A stretch of DNA of 14,883 nt from Lunasporangiospora selenospora (Eukaryota; Mortierellomycota; Mortierellomycetes; Mortierellales; Mortierellaceae). How positions within the stretch are numbered: the first letter of the stretch is position 1; the number at the start of each line of letters is the position of its first letter. Below are positions 1-10,551 of this stretch, in pieces. The stretch spans positions 1-14,883 of the forward strand of contig JAABOA010000368.1 in assembly GCA_015680635.1 (NCBI GenBank), written 5' to 3'. The translations under genes were made by a program, and so were the position numbers. A model generated the notes under the pieces. That model worked only from the letters and a program-made list of their open reading frames with translations. It searched no databases and was not told where the DNA came from.

Positions 1-1968
1 CCCAGGGCTTGGCCCATCATTAGGGGCAGTTCTGATGGTCCTAATGCCTGCTATATTAGCGTCACATCTGCATATACAGAGCCTATTACTGTCGTCTTTG
101 ACAGCTACAATGAGGAGCACAACTGTCTCGAATTCAAGCAATATCCCAGCACGGTACGCGTTTTTCGTCCTTTCCCAGTCCAAGTACCCTCCGGGTTTGA
201 CCCGCGCCGCGACCCGCTTCCACCTCTATCCGAAATTCTACCTAATGCCCCTCAACCGGTGAAGTCTACTTTGGCTCGTATGGATCTCAATATCTGGGAG
301 CATCAAACAGAGTCTACCGCATCTCATTTGAGGCGACAGGAACACGAGCCCGCTCAGCTTGCGGGGGTGACACGAACACGCCGCTCGAGTATTACACAGG
401 CTGGTATTGTGCGCACTACAGAACATCAGTTGGAGCAAGAGCTTAGGAGCATGGGTCCGATTACTCCCCTTTCGAACACCGGCCCAGTCCGCAACACTCT
501 CAGCTCTGCGTTAGTCCCGACACCATCCCCAGCCTTGGCAGATCCAGGATCTTCATCCTCTGTACCAGCTGTAATGTCTCCCTCTCTCTCTTTTACGACA
601 TCAGCTACGACAACATCAAGTCAAGACGACCAAACAAATGAAAGCTATATGGCCCGGTTTGCTCGTAGGGTTCTCGGCGAGACTGGATACGAGTCCGCAA
701 TGACTAATGCCTCGGTTGCTATTTCCGCAATTATGAACCAGAACACGGTGCCGCTGCAGACGAGACCGGGCATGGATGCAGTGAGACTCGCTGAAGAAGC
801 GCGGCGACTCTTCTATACTGTCGAGAAGGATGTCCTTCCCAAATTGAAGCAGTACAAGCTTGATCTGACCGAGGGATCTCACTACTTTGGTGATGATGAC
901 TTTGTGGCACATTTCACAATTGGGTTTGAGTTCTGTGATCCGCCCAATGACTTGGCGGACGAAGTACCATCCGAGGTTGCCTTTGTAGTGCGGACAATTT
1001 CGATTGACTACATTCGAGTGGCGTGGAAGTGGATCTTGGCAGGAGCTAACGGACAGAGAGTAGAAACGGTCAATGGCCCATCCGTAGATCCGTTGACAGT
1101 TGATGACCCAATGCCGAATCTGCGAATGGGTAGAATCTATGCAGAGAGATTCAACAGAGTTTTGAGAGAGATCAAGAATCAGGACACCAGTCGTTATATT
1201 CGTGGCGAGCTTGCTCTACTGGGTTACGATGCATCAATGATCCCAAGAGACTACATCTCGGTCAATATGCGGTCGGAGCCAGTATTGGCGTGGGTCGCGC
1301 GAGATATAGAAAAGCCATTGATGATTGCCAAGCCCAGCTCATCGCTTCTTCTTGAGTCACTGAGACCAGAATTAGAAGAAAAATCAAGCAGTCAGAAGCT
1401 TCGATCGGGACCACAGACACCGTCCGAGACTATGGAGGTATTGTTAGAGCACGGACAATCTATCGTTGCGGCCAAGAGTACCGGAAAAACTTACGAAGCA
1501 GTTAGCCATGAAGAGAATGGTGACTTTTCCGATTCAGATTGGGAGGATGTTGCAGCAGAGTCATCAAGGGTTAATGCAAGGCACAGAGTTAGATCCCCGG
1601 CACTGGCTTCCAAGGAGTCTAGCAATAACGATTGTGAGAGAACCGATTTAATAGAGGCAACGCTGGAAGAGGTCGCTGAGGATGCTGCTGCGGCTGCAAA
1701 GGTGGCAGCGGCAGCGGAAGCAGCAGCAGCAGTTCAGGAGGAGGATGAGGAGATTCTACAGAGAGTAGTATCGGATATGAAGCAGAATCTGGGATATCTT
1801 TGTGCGCGCGATATCCTTGAAGAAATGCTGGTCGTTCAAGGATATGCGCGAGAACTGGTTTGGAAGTACGGAGTTGTGCGGCGAGAGCTGATGAACACTG
1901 TCCCGGAGCCTGGATACGCGAATCAAGCACTGCAGAAAATCATTAAGAGTGAAGAGCAGCAAAAGTAG
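1..1968 (+). CDS. Unrecognised protein, 5'-truncated by the window edge
   Basis: Frame 1 is open from the first base to the TAG at 1966-1968, giving at least 655 residues with no intron needed. The true start is off the left edge: the GTG at 259 and the internal ATGs are not convincing starts, because the frame already reads as plausible protein before them. I do not recognise the family. Visible parts, numbered from the first base: a possible beta-rich stretch at about 15-60; a Ser/Thr/Pro-rich low-complexity linker at about 150-210; a folded-looking segment at about 255-430 rich in aromatic and charged residues (e.g. LAEEARRLFYTVEKD, YIRVAWKWILAG); an acidic patch with SDSDWEDV near 511; an Ala/Glu-rich stretch near 560-580; and a helical tail beginning EEILQRVVSDMKQ. 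No signal peptide or clear membrane span is visible. The helical, acidic style suggests an intracellular protein, but no function can be assigned. Coding status is well supported by the long open frame; identity is unknown. Confidence 0.75.
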   Translation, partial: PRAWPIIRGSSDGPNACYISVTSAYTEPITVVFDSYNEEHNCLEFKQYPSTVRVFRPFPVQVPSGFDPRRDPLPPLSEILPNAPQPVKSTLARMDLNIWEHQTESTASHLRRQEHEPAQLAGVTRTRRSSITQAGIVRTTEHQLEQELRSMGPITPLSNTGPVRNTLSSALVPTPSPALADPGSSSSVPAVMSPSLSFTTSATTTSSQDDQTNESYMARFARRVLGETGYESAMTNASVAISAIMNQNTVPLQTRPGMDAVRLAEEARRLFYTVEKDVLPKLKQYKLDLTEGSHYFGDDDFVAHFTIGFEFCDPPNDLADEVPSEVAFVVRTISIDYIRVAWKWILAGANGQRVETVNGPSVDPLTVDDPMPNLRMGRIYAERFNRVLREIKNQDTSRYIRGELALLGYDASMIPRDYISVNMRSEPVLAWVARDIEKPLMIAKPSSSLLLESLRPELEEKSSSQKLRSGPQTPSETMEVLLEHGQSIVAAKSTGKTYEAVSHEENGDFSDSDWEDVAAESSRVNARHRVRSPALASKESSNNDCERTDLIEATLEEVAEDAAAAAKVAAAAEAAAAVQEEDEEILQRVVSDMKQNLGYLCARDILEEMLVVQGYARELVWKYGVVRRELMNTVPEPGYANQALQKIIKSEEQQK

Positions 1969-2423
1969 GCCTTGCCAGATAAGGAATATGAGAACGAGCA
2001 ACGAAAAAAAAGGCAGCTTGCCACGTTGTAATTTCTGGGATGATGGAAGCTTCAAATGTTAAATATAGATTTTTTTTATTCCAGACGATCTGTAATTGCA
2101 AACGGGCGTAGCACGGGGTTTCTGCAAAGGCATCTGTCTCTCATCATCCCCTGGGGCCAAGTGTCCTCAGTGCTCACCACTCTCATTCCTCTCCTTTATT
2201 TCCTTCCGCGCCATCTCTTTTTTCACCCACCCTTTTTCGTGTCTCTTTTTCTCCGTCCCTCCATTTCCGCCCATCTCTCATCCCACGCCTCATTCATCCT
2301 GCAGTCCCCTCTCCCCGTCAGCCGTCATCAATTCTCTTGGACCGACCAACTGACCTCCCCATTGCACGTCAGGACACGACACTCATTTGAACAACCGCTT
2401 GCAGCATCTCCCACACGTCTGCC
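1969..2423 (+). promoter_or_regulatory. Intergenic region and pyrimidine-rich leader upstream of the ChAPs gene
   Basis: These 455 nt lie between the stop of the first gene and the ATG of the ChAPs gene, so they must hold the 3' end of one and the promoter and leader of the other. No exact AATAAA occurs just after the first stop; AT-rich sequence at about 2057-2081 could serve in 3'-end formation. From about 2160 to 2330 the plus strand is strongly C/T-rich. Such tracts are common near transcription starts and 5' leaders of fungal genes, so this is probably the promoter/leader, by inference. The short ORFs across it are low complexity and I do not regard them as genes. Confidence 0.45.
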
Positions 2424-5400
2424 ATGACTGACAACTTGCGTGACATCCCCGAGTTTATCGAGAAGGAGCTCGGCGAATCGCTTCATGCCAGAACAGAAGC
2501 TCTTGGTACATTCCCTTATCACGATGGTTGGCGCGCAACATCCCTGGAATTGTTTGTAACCCTGCATCGTCACTCATCCTCTTCTGGTCATCATTATCTT
2601 TTATTGCGACGTAGGCACATTCAGAGAGCTAGGAGCACCCGACCTTTGTCACATCATTAAAGTCAACTCGAAGCCTGGAGTCAAGGAGGTAATGTGGATC
2701 CCCATCCTCACATATAGCATGGGCGCGAGACATGCTAGTCATCATGGGACACACCATCATCCAGCACATTGGAAAACGTCTTTGCTCATTTCTGGGAGCG
2801 ACCGTTTGACAGTGCAATATCACCACATCTACTTTGTTGGCCTGTCATTTTCATTTCTCTCTTTTTTATGTCTACAACATTGACCAGATGGGGCCATTTG
2901 CTTCTTTTCACCGAATAGACGAGCTCGTATCATTATGTTTCGGGAGTGGATGCCTCTTCCTCTGCTACTCTTGCTGCTTACCTGAACTCGCTCACCTATG
3001 CCCTGGTAAGAAAACCTTCAAGTCCTTAGTTGACTGCTAGCGCTGCACCTTTAACAGTAACCGGTCTTTTCTTCAAGAACATCCCACCAACAATCTCTCT
3101 CTTTACTTTCGTTACGAACTCCCTATTGCTGGATTTGAATGCTTCAAGGATGAGTCTCATGCCTGGTTCTCCAAAGGAGCCTCGTGGCGTATTCGATCTG
3201 GAGTCTACTGGTATGGAACGAGGCTGGTTTGTCAGATCATATTTGTCCAAAATAGCAGAGCCAATTTCTCGTCCTCTAACCTTTTCATTCCTTGGGCTAT
3301 GTGGTGTCATGTGCTTTTGTTTAGTTGTTACAACGTCTTTTCGCGCGTCGATGTACGCGTCGAAGTAAAGATTCCTGGAGGAGTCGAGAGCTATGCCGTC
3401 AATATGCGCGGCGAAAGGTAAGGAGGGGCTTTTCAAGATTCTTGACTCATGACCTACAGCCCAGGTTCTTTGGACTCCACGTCATTCCTCACACCGCAAC
3501 TTGCCCTTTTCCTTTGCTTCATTTTTGTCTCCCAGACAGGATGCTACGGCCGCGATCTGGCACGAGACATATCTGTCAGCTCTTATGAGAGCCATCTTGT
3601 ACTCTGACGACGCCAATTACCGCATTCCTGGCTTCCGCAAGATGGATCCGGTTCCAGATGCAACAGCAGAGAAGCGCTTCTTTGAAGTAGCGGAGCACTT
3701 GTTTTTCCGTGGGTGGTCATTGGGAAGTAACCCCGAGATCCAGATTCCAACTATTGTCAACAACCATCTGACGGCGGCGATCATGAAATATTGCCAGGAG
3801 AGTTTCCGTTATGATCTTGCGACCAAGTTCTTTGAGCGTTTGCTCAAACATGAGCCTGATGTAGCCTCCTTGCTGGCTCAAGCCTACATCGGAACTGGTA
3901 GGTGACCAGAGACTTTGGACGGACACATCTGACGATGATTGAATCAACTGCGTTTTTTTTCGAATGATACCTCTGTCACTGACTTTAATTGGGATTATAG
4001 ACGAGGAACTTAAGGCGATCAATGTCCTTTACGACGCCCTGAAGGAAGTGCCACAGAGTTATGCTTTGCTTCATGTCCAGTCTGACTTTTTGCGGGGAAA
4101 GGGAAAGCTGGAGATGGCGCTTCGTCTTTCCAAGCAAGCTGTCAACTGTGCTCCTTCGGAGTTCATCACCTGGTCGAAGCTCACCGAGGTCTATATTGAT
4201 CTTGGTGACTATGAAAGCGTAAGTGGAGTGAGCTCGCTCAAACAAATGAACCGTTAGAGTACTGCGCAGGTGAAAATGACAGCATACTGATATGCCGTGA
4301 CACTCACTTACCAACCTCGTACTACGATCACAATATCTCAGGCCCTTTTGACCCTCAACTCGTGCCCTATGTTTACATTCAACGAGCGTGATCTGCAGAG
4401 AATGCCCAAGCCAGCCAAAGTCCATCTCCCTATCCGAAGCGATATTGATCTAAGTCTGATTGACGATGAAACTGGCCGTGAGCACGAGGTAAGACGGCTG
4501 CTTGGCGCTCCCCCGACTCTGTACATAATTTGATATCTTCTGCAGGCGAAGGTGAACACTAATAGTTGTAAATTCTTTATGTACCTAGGCTGACCCAGCA
4601 CTGTTGCGTCTCCCAGCGCCTTCGCTTCGAGGAACATTTGCGAGCGCCTACAGCCTTTTGACTCGTCTTGTCGCCAAGATCGGGTGGGATGAGCTTTTGC
4701 GTAGCCGCTCGACTGTCTTTGTCATGGAAGAAGAGTACCGCCAGCAAAAAGAGGCAGAGGAGAGTGTTCGAAAGGGAAGCCATAGCCATCGGGGCAGAGG
4801 TCCGTCTGAAGAAGAATATAGACAGGGACAGGATACTTATGACAATGAGGCTGCATCAGGGGATGTGCCAACCAGAGACCAGCTCTTGTCGCCTAACGGA
4901 ACTCCGATCCCGATCATCAAGATCTCAACGGAATCCGAGCGCGAGCGTGAGCAGGAGGAGGCAGAGGAAGAAGCTAGAGTCAAGGCCGAGGCCGAGGCCG
5001 CAGCTGCGACTGTAGCGGAGACCGCCGCAATCGCAGCATCAACAACGATTGCAACGGATGGAGTGGAGGATACTGGTGATCAATCTCTAGAGGACATTAA
5101 GCTGGACGACATGTCTATTAATAGCGACAAGGACAAGGACGAGGACGCTTCAGCAAAGGCATCGGATGAGGCACAAGAGGAAGATAGTAATGGAGCTGAA
5201 GAGTCCTCAACAGGAGCGAAGGAGACTGCTGACGAAAGCACACCTAAGCCTGACCAGAGCTTGGACGATGTGCCTTTGTACTCTGTCAAGGGCAAGAGTA
5301 TCGAGCGCCCTAGTGTCGCAGCAGCAACTGAGGATGACGATGATAAGGAAAACTCTGATGAGGTCGAGCTTTCGTTCTCGTTCAGCAACAAGCGCCTGTG

Positions 5401-6030
5401 TGATCGTTGGCTCGACAACCTGTTTATGGTCCTCTATGAGGATCTTCGCCAGTATACAATCTGGCGTGCGGAAGTTCAACACTATAGTACTGTTGGAGCC
5501 GCCTATCGCAAGTCTGGCACGGACTGGGAGATCTATGGTGACCTTGCCCTGAGACTACACCACCGTGAAGAAGCCAAGGAGGCGTACCAGCGATGCGCGG
5601 ATCAAAAGTTTTCAGCCAAGGCTCTTGTCAAGTTGCTGGAGATTTATGCGGACGAGGGGGATTTGCACAAAGCAATGGAGGTGTCGATCAAGTTGTGTGT
5701 ATACCATGAGCGGTGGTACAATGAGGCCGTGGTAAGTTGACAAGAAATAAGAGAGGAGGAAGAGGGGCTGAAGCTTAATGTTAGTGCAAGTTCAAACAGG
5801 CAGGCATAGTCATGGTACTGATCTCTCTCTCTCTCCCTCTCTCTCTCTCTATTTTTCAATAGTTCCCAACGGCGGTTGCGTACAACCTCAACAAGCTCAT
5901 CCAGGTTGAGGGATGGGCCAAGGTGCACAATATGTTGATTGCGCTCAATACTTCACCAGCCGTATATAAGCTTGTTTCACGGTACTTGCAGCGAGCAAAG
6001 ACTTTTGAGGTTCCCGGACATGGCCGCTAA
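2424..6030 (+). CDS. ChAPs-family exomer cargo adaptor (Chs5-Arf1-binding protein; Bch1/Bud7/Chs6-like)
   Basis: Members of this family bind Chs5 and Arf1 to form exomer, a trans-Golgi coat adaptor that sends chitin synthase and other cargo to the plasma membrane. My model has ten exons: 2424-2505, 2615-2688, 2919-3005, 3041-3210, 3325-3417, 3536-3897, 4001-4218, 4342-4488, 4589-5731 and 5863-6030 (TAA). All phases agree, giving 847 aa. Family signatures cross the junctions: FRELGAPDLCH (about 30-40), YHYVSGVDASSSA (about 56-68), RYELPIAGFECF, VKIPGGVESYAVNMRGER (ending at 169), the LGSNPEIQIPT region, and KRLCDRWLDNLFMVLYEDL from 679. Helical repeats of TPR type lie at about 270-365 and 700-790. 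Residues of about 455-675 form a low-complexity insertion rich in Glu, Asp, Ala and Ser, probably disordered. Yeast relatives are about 100 residues shorter as I recall. The ATG at 2424 is the first in frame and leads straight into the conserved N-terminus. The weakest junction is the 35-nt intron at 3006-3040. Which paralogue type it is cannot be told here. Confidence 0.92.
5822..5850. repeat. Interrupted CT/TC dinucleotide microsatellite
   Basis: A near-pure TC run broken once by CCC lies in the last intron of the ChAPs gene (5732-5862), just before its TTTTTCAATAG acceptor. It probably acts as an extended polypyrimidine tract and is expected to vary in length between strains. Confidence 0.85.
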
Positions 6031-6674
6031 AGAAAAAAAAAGATGATTCTGCAACATCAACATCATCGACAACAACGACTACAAAAAAAATTACCATTTT
6101 TCGTACTGAGGAAATTATCATGGCAATGTTCATGAAAGGGGTGCTTAACGGGAGGTGGGGGTGCAATAAACAAAGTCCCTCTCTTTATGTTAAGCGAGGC
6201 AATAAAACGTATTTGAATCTCCATTTCTTGACTGGTGAAAAAGGGGCTGGGCTCGAGTCGGAAACGGGTGCAAGATCTCTTGGGTGGGTGGGTTGTTCGT
6301 TTAGGGTACCCGACTTGAAACGTCAGTAATTTAGAATTCATGCAATGGATTCAGTTCAACTTGCCCCCATGTCCAACATTGGATAAGGGGTTCCTGATCT
6401 AAAATCCTGTGATTTCAGAGTTCCTCGATCTCTAATGAGTGAAGGGGCCCTCCCTTTGTTTAGATGTAGCAGACACAAGAATTGAAGACAAGTGATTGTA
6501 AACAGCATTATCTAGGCTGCAAAAATGTTGGAAAAACTGCTTTGGTATTATAAACAGGAAATGGCAAATGTCGTTTTAGACAGAGGATGTTGATGGACAG
6601 AGTGTCTTCTCAAAATGGGTTTGACCATTTTGACAAGCACGGATCATAGTTCTGGAGATCCAGTTGTAGTTTTA
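6031..6674. other. Convergent intergenic region between ChAPs and SAPS genes
   Basis: These 644 nt separate two genes that point at each other, so they hold two 3' UTRs. AATAAA occurs on the plus strand at 6165-6170 and 6201-6206. On the minus strand AATAAA overlaps the SAPS stop codon at 6671-6676. I checked both strands for a tRNA or a further conserved frame and saw none. The ORFs of 69-92 aa here are A-rich or low complexity and unsupported. Confidence 0.6.
6165..6206 (+). terminator. Putative poly(A) signals of the ChAPs gene
   Basis: Two AATAAA hexamers (6165-6170 and 6201-6206) lie 135 and 171 nt past the ChAPs stop codon. The position suits 3'-end processing. Fungal signals are loose, so this is suggestive only. 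Confidence 0.45.
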
Positions 6675-6676
6675 TT
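6671..6676 (-). terminator. AATAAA overlapping the SAPS-gene stop codon
   Basis: Read on the minus strand, the stop codon TAA (6677-6675) shares bases with an AATAAA hexamer. If used, the 3' UTR would be only a few tens of nucleotides. It may be a chance overlap. Confidence 0.25.
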
Positions 6677-9600
6677 ATTCAATTGGGTTTACACCTGCGT
6701 TGCTCGTCTGTGAAGAGAGCTGACTCTTTTTCAGCTTGTTTCTTCGTTTCTTCTCCCTGTTTTTCTCTCTCCTCCGCTCTAGTCTCTGTTCCTCATCCAA
6801 GTCCATGTGTGTTGTCTCTTGTCTAGAGCTCTCAGGACAATCCGTTGTTTGACCAGCTACCTCATTGCACGTTGAGTCTTGATCTGATTTTGCCGAATCA
6901 GAGTGTCCGTTCGACCTTGATTCTTCATCCGGCTCTTGATGCTCTTTCTCCGATTTGCGCTTCTTATTCTTCTTCTTCTTCTTGGGCTTTGAGCCTCCGT
7001 TAGCCGTAGCTGCACTGGATCCTGTATCAGATATGGCGTTTGTTGTATCTGTTGTTGTTGCTGTCGTCGAATTATCTGCTTCAGATTCACTGGACTGACC
7101 ATTTGCTTGAGATGCCCCGGCCGATGAGGATCCATTGCTCTTGTTAGTATCGCCTTGCTTATTCTTTGAGTTTGCAATAGCGTTGAGTACTCTTTGTGGT
7201 GGGATCAACTTCCAGTCAACAATCGGCATCAAATTGGCTAGCGCCTTTTGGATCTCTTGCTCCATGGTCTGTGCCTCCTTTTCCTTTTTCTGCGTGTCCT
7301 GAGACCGGTCATACTTCATAGGCACACCAAATCCTAGAGAGTTTCCATCTACCATAAAAGGGGATCAATAAAAGTTCCTTTGCTCAAGATCCTGCATATC
7401 ATTCACATGCCTGCAAGAGGACAGAACACTGGTACGTACATCTCGATCCTAGGTCGATACCATCATTTCCAAGAGCAGTGACACCAGGGATTCCAATATG
7501 GCGTTTGGTTAGGGGTGCTTCAGCTGGATGCCTTGCCTGAAGTGGTGCAAATTGGAATCGCAGGTTGGGATCCACATCGCAAAGCGTATCTTGCGTCTGC
7601 TCCAGCGTCGCCTCCCGCAACGGAGCTTGGAATGCTTCCCAATCAGCGTTTGAGTTAAGGAGGTCTGTCCAGAACTGGGGTGAAATATCCGAAACTTTGA
7701 CCTTATCTTCCGCAGATTCGCTCGTGTCAGCCTCGACCTTCGCCTCGGCTGCATCTCGGAATTCGAGTTCGACAGAGAGACGAACGCAGTTGAGAATTAG
7801 AATAATATATCCGCGAGATCCTGTTGGTCGAGATTTTTCATTATAATGATCGATTAACCGGTTCACAAGGCCAGTGTTGACAAAGAACCGCTGGTAGATG
7901 ACCTGCTGCTCCGAATAAAGAGCCATCCTGAACATCTTGTAAAACTGTACATGATAGGCGTTGTTAAACCTAAGGATGTATGGTATATAGAAAGAGGTTA
8001 GATCTTCTTTTAAGAGACATTTCAATACGCGATTTAGTGGGATTAAACAGAGTGATCGCAGACTCTCGTAAGCTTATTACCGAAAATGGACAAAGCTGTC
8101 CACAAGCATACTCCAAAACTGCTCAGGGATTGACTCAAGAAGTTGTGGATTCTCTTTGATGTCTGTGAGACAGTGGTATATTGAATCCAAAAGCCATAAA
8201 CGTGCCACCGTAAATGAAGTTGGAACAACATATCCCGGAAGTGAAATTCTATCGAGTTCAGGTAAAAGGAAGAACAAATTAACCATCAGTTCTCTGTAGC
8301 AGAATCCACTGTTACAATCCTGTATCTGGACAAAAAACTTACTTTCCACCACCGTTCTGCGATTTAACAAACACCTGGCAAAGACTTGGAATGTGTTTTG
8401 ACAGACTCTTTGCAAACTCAGTCGCGACCCGCTCAAGATGAGACTCAACTCCGTCATACGTTCTCTGTGTGATGTAGATGCTATTCGAGAACATATCTTG
8501 GAATGGATTCTGGATACTGTATGTTGAAGTAACGGGAATGCATGTCCACAAAAAAAATGTTAGAGAGTGCCTCGAGATCAACTAAAGTTTCAAATAATAA
8601 CGTCATGTAAAAGAGATAATACATACCTGCGGACAAGGATCGAGTAAATGATTTCTATACAGCTGTGTCGTTTCGATGAAGAGGCTGACTGGACACCTTG
8701 TGCTAGTCTGTCAGCCCAGATGGGGTCATCTGCAAGGCATGACAAAAATATCTTTGCTTCCTTTGATCTTGTCGCCTCATCCAAAAGTATAACTACAAAG
8801 TCGCCTATGCTCTGTGAAGGGTCTAAACACGTTGCAGCAGTCAGAGAGAGTACAAATTAGAGGGTCTCTTTTGTTAAAAAAAAACACGGGTTTCCATGGT
8901 GACACAAATGCACAATAGGCTGCATACCATCAATCAAGGTAACCATTGCTAGTAACATTTCCAGGAAATGGCCGTTTTGCAAGATGCCATAATACTCCTG
9001 AAATTTATCCACGAATCCATAAGTGAATGCTGGAAAGAGAACTTTGATCATCGACAGTGCCACTGGTGACTGGTCTAGGAACGGCAACATATCAAAAATG
9101 AGTGGTGTCCTGGATTCTCCTGTTTCTGCGTCCACGTCCTCAAAAAGTGTCGTCATAGTCTGAGATCGGAACTTTTTAAGGATCGTTTCAAAGACTTTTT
9201 GGAAATGATAAAAATTTCCGTCCGATTCTGGTCGGAATATCTTAAAGAGCTCCTTGACTAAACAAAATATCACAACAAGGGGTGGTCGTTTTAGAGGATC
9301 GAATGGTGTCTGCTTCCGAGTCTAGTCATTGCGCCGTTTTACAAAGGCATTAATTTGAACGACCATCATAACGTAATAGATAGAGGCAGTTCTTCCATAC
9401 CAATGATCTGGTGGTTGTTGCTGAGAATAAATTCGTTATAGACGTCGCTGCGTGTAAAAAAGTTCATGGCCGTGTATGACTTCTTCATCAGGTTGATGTC
9501 CGAGTAGTCCCGTTTCCTGCTGCATTGCTGAACTCGAGACATAAACTTGGCTTCCTGCGTGGCGTCAATATCCATGTCATGGTTGAAGGTCTTGGCGACC

Positions 9601-10551
9601 TCTGGGTCCAATCGCGTGATAGACCCCACTACAAATGGGATCATTCCTACAGTTACACATTACCAAAATGGCCGAGGTGAGTGTTTAGCCACTCCTCAAC
9701 GAAAGGCGGCGTCTTGAGCACTCGCCTCTCCCTCCCCCATTCACACAACCGTCCGTGCACTAATTAAACTTTTGTAGACTGTCACTTGAGCGCTCCCTAC
9801 CATTGATCATGAACACCTGTAACAGCTTATCATTCATCTTTGTGTTCTCCAACTCAAGGAACTGACTAACGATCGGTTTTGCTGCTTCGAGCTTTGCTTC
9901 CTCTGTAGCCTGGCGAGCAGCTGCAGTGCTCAGCGACCCTTTGCTACCCTTGGGCTTGACAGTTTTTTTAGATTTCTTCATAATTTTTTTTCCAGAAGCT
10001 GTGCCACTTTTGGATGAGGTGCTGGCAGACGATGCGTTCGAGGTAGTGGTTGATGACGACGATGAGGGTCTCTTTTTCTTGGGCGTAGCGCTCGTCCTTC
10101 TCGTGATGCTCGGGCGCCTAATCTTGCTCCCTGGATACTCGTCCACCGTCTGTTCTTCAGTTGGGGAATCCGAATCGTCCTCGCTCCCGTCTTGATCATT
10201 GTCATGGTCGTTGTCGTCCGAGGCTTCAGTTTCCTTGTTGTCCTCGCTCCCGTCCTCATCGCTGTCGGAGGATTCGACCCATCCAGGGAATTCGTTCTGG
10301 ATCTTGTCGATTTGTTGATCCACGTCATCGTCATTATTATGGGCATGGTCTGCACTCTCCTTGTTATTGGGGCTACTCATGTCTTCGTCCATAGCATCGT
10401 CGTCTTCGACAATGACGCCCAGGTTGTTATGAATTGATCCAACGTCTGCATCTTTTTTGTCGCTCTTGCCATTAGAGTCGAGACCCTGATCGGGCATGAA
10501 TGTACTGGCAGTCCATCCTCGCCCTTTCTCCCGTTTCGTGCCAGAGGTCAT
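6675..10551 (-). CDS. SAPS-domain protein, Sit4/PP6-type phosphatase regulatory subunit, with extended N-terminus
   Basis: SAPS proteins (yeast Sap4/155/185/190, fission yeast Ekc1, human PPP6R1-3) are regulatory subunits of the Sit4/PP6 phosphatase, which acts in cell-cycle, TOR and stress signalling. Exons in reading order: 10551-9801, 9646-9401, 9257-8928, 8822-8627, 8516-8343, 8293-8081, 7969-7440 and 7348-6675. All are in phase, giving 1037 aa. The SAPS-like region runs from about 225 to 760. NDKLLQVFMINGMIPFVV at 240-257 matches the family's N-terminal KLL..FL stretch. FYHFQKVFETILKKF, DMLPFLDQSPVALSMIKVL and SCLADDPIWADRLAQ follow in family order. FNNAYHVQFYK starts at 638 and GSRGYIILILN at 687, corresponding to the FNN-LH and GYMGHL blocks. 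The usual short FWKF-type start is absent. Instead there are about 215 residues: an acidic Asp/Ser region, two RRxS sites at 145-154, KKKRP at 158 and a Lys-rich patch at 187-204. The C-terminus is charged, with RRREKNREKKRRNKLKK. It is a divergent member; the family call rests on remembered motifs. Confidence 0.8.

Noticed and set aside
616-912. Minus-strand ORF of 98 aa inside the first gene
   Set aside because: It is antisense to a long open plus-strand frame and has no motif or start context of its own.
2689-2918. A missed exon inside the 230-nt ChAPs intron 2
   Set aside because: I found no in-phase stretch with family likeness; direct joining gives VKE-TSSYHYVSGVDAS, which is already continuous.
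5080-5482. Ser/Leu-rich minus-strand and Arg-rich plus-strand ORFs in the ChAPs acidic exon
   Set aside because: They are shadows of the low-complexity acidic coding sequence; only the frame ending in KRLCDRW matches the family.
6031-6674. A tRNA or small RNA in the convergent intergenic region
   Set aside because: No T-loop GTTCRA with matching arms and no stable cloverleaf could be traced on either strand.
9926-10437. Plus-strand ORFs with hydrophobic, membrane-like products antisense to SAPS exon 1
   Set aside because: They are the complement of Asp/Ser/Lys-rich codons, which read as hydrophobic runs on the other strand. The minus-strand frame joins in phase to the SAPS domain.
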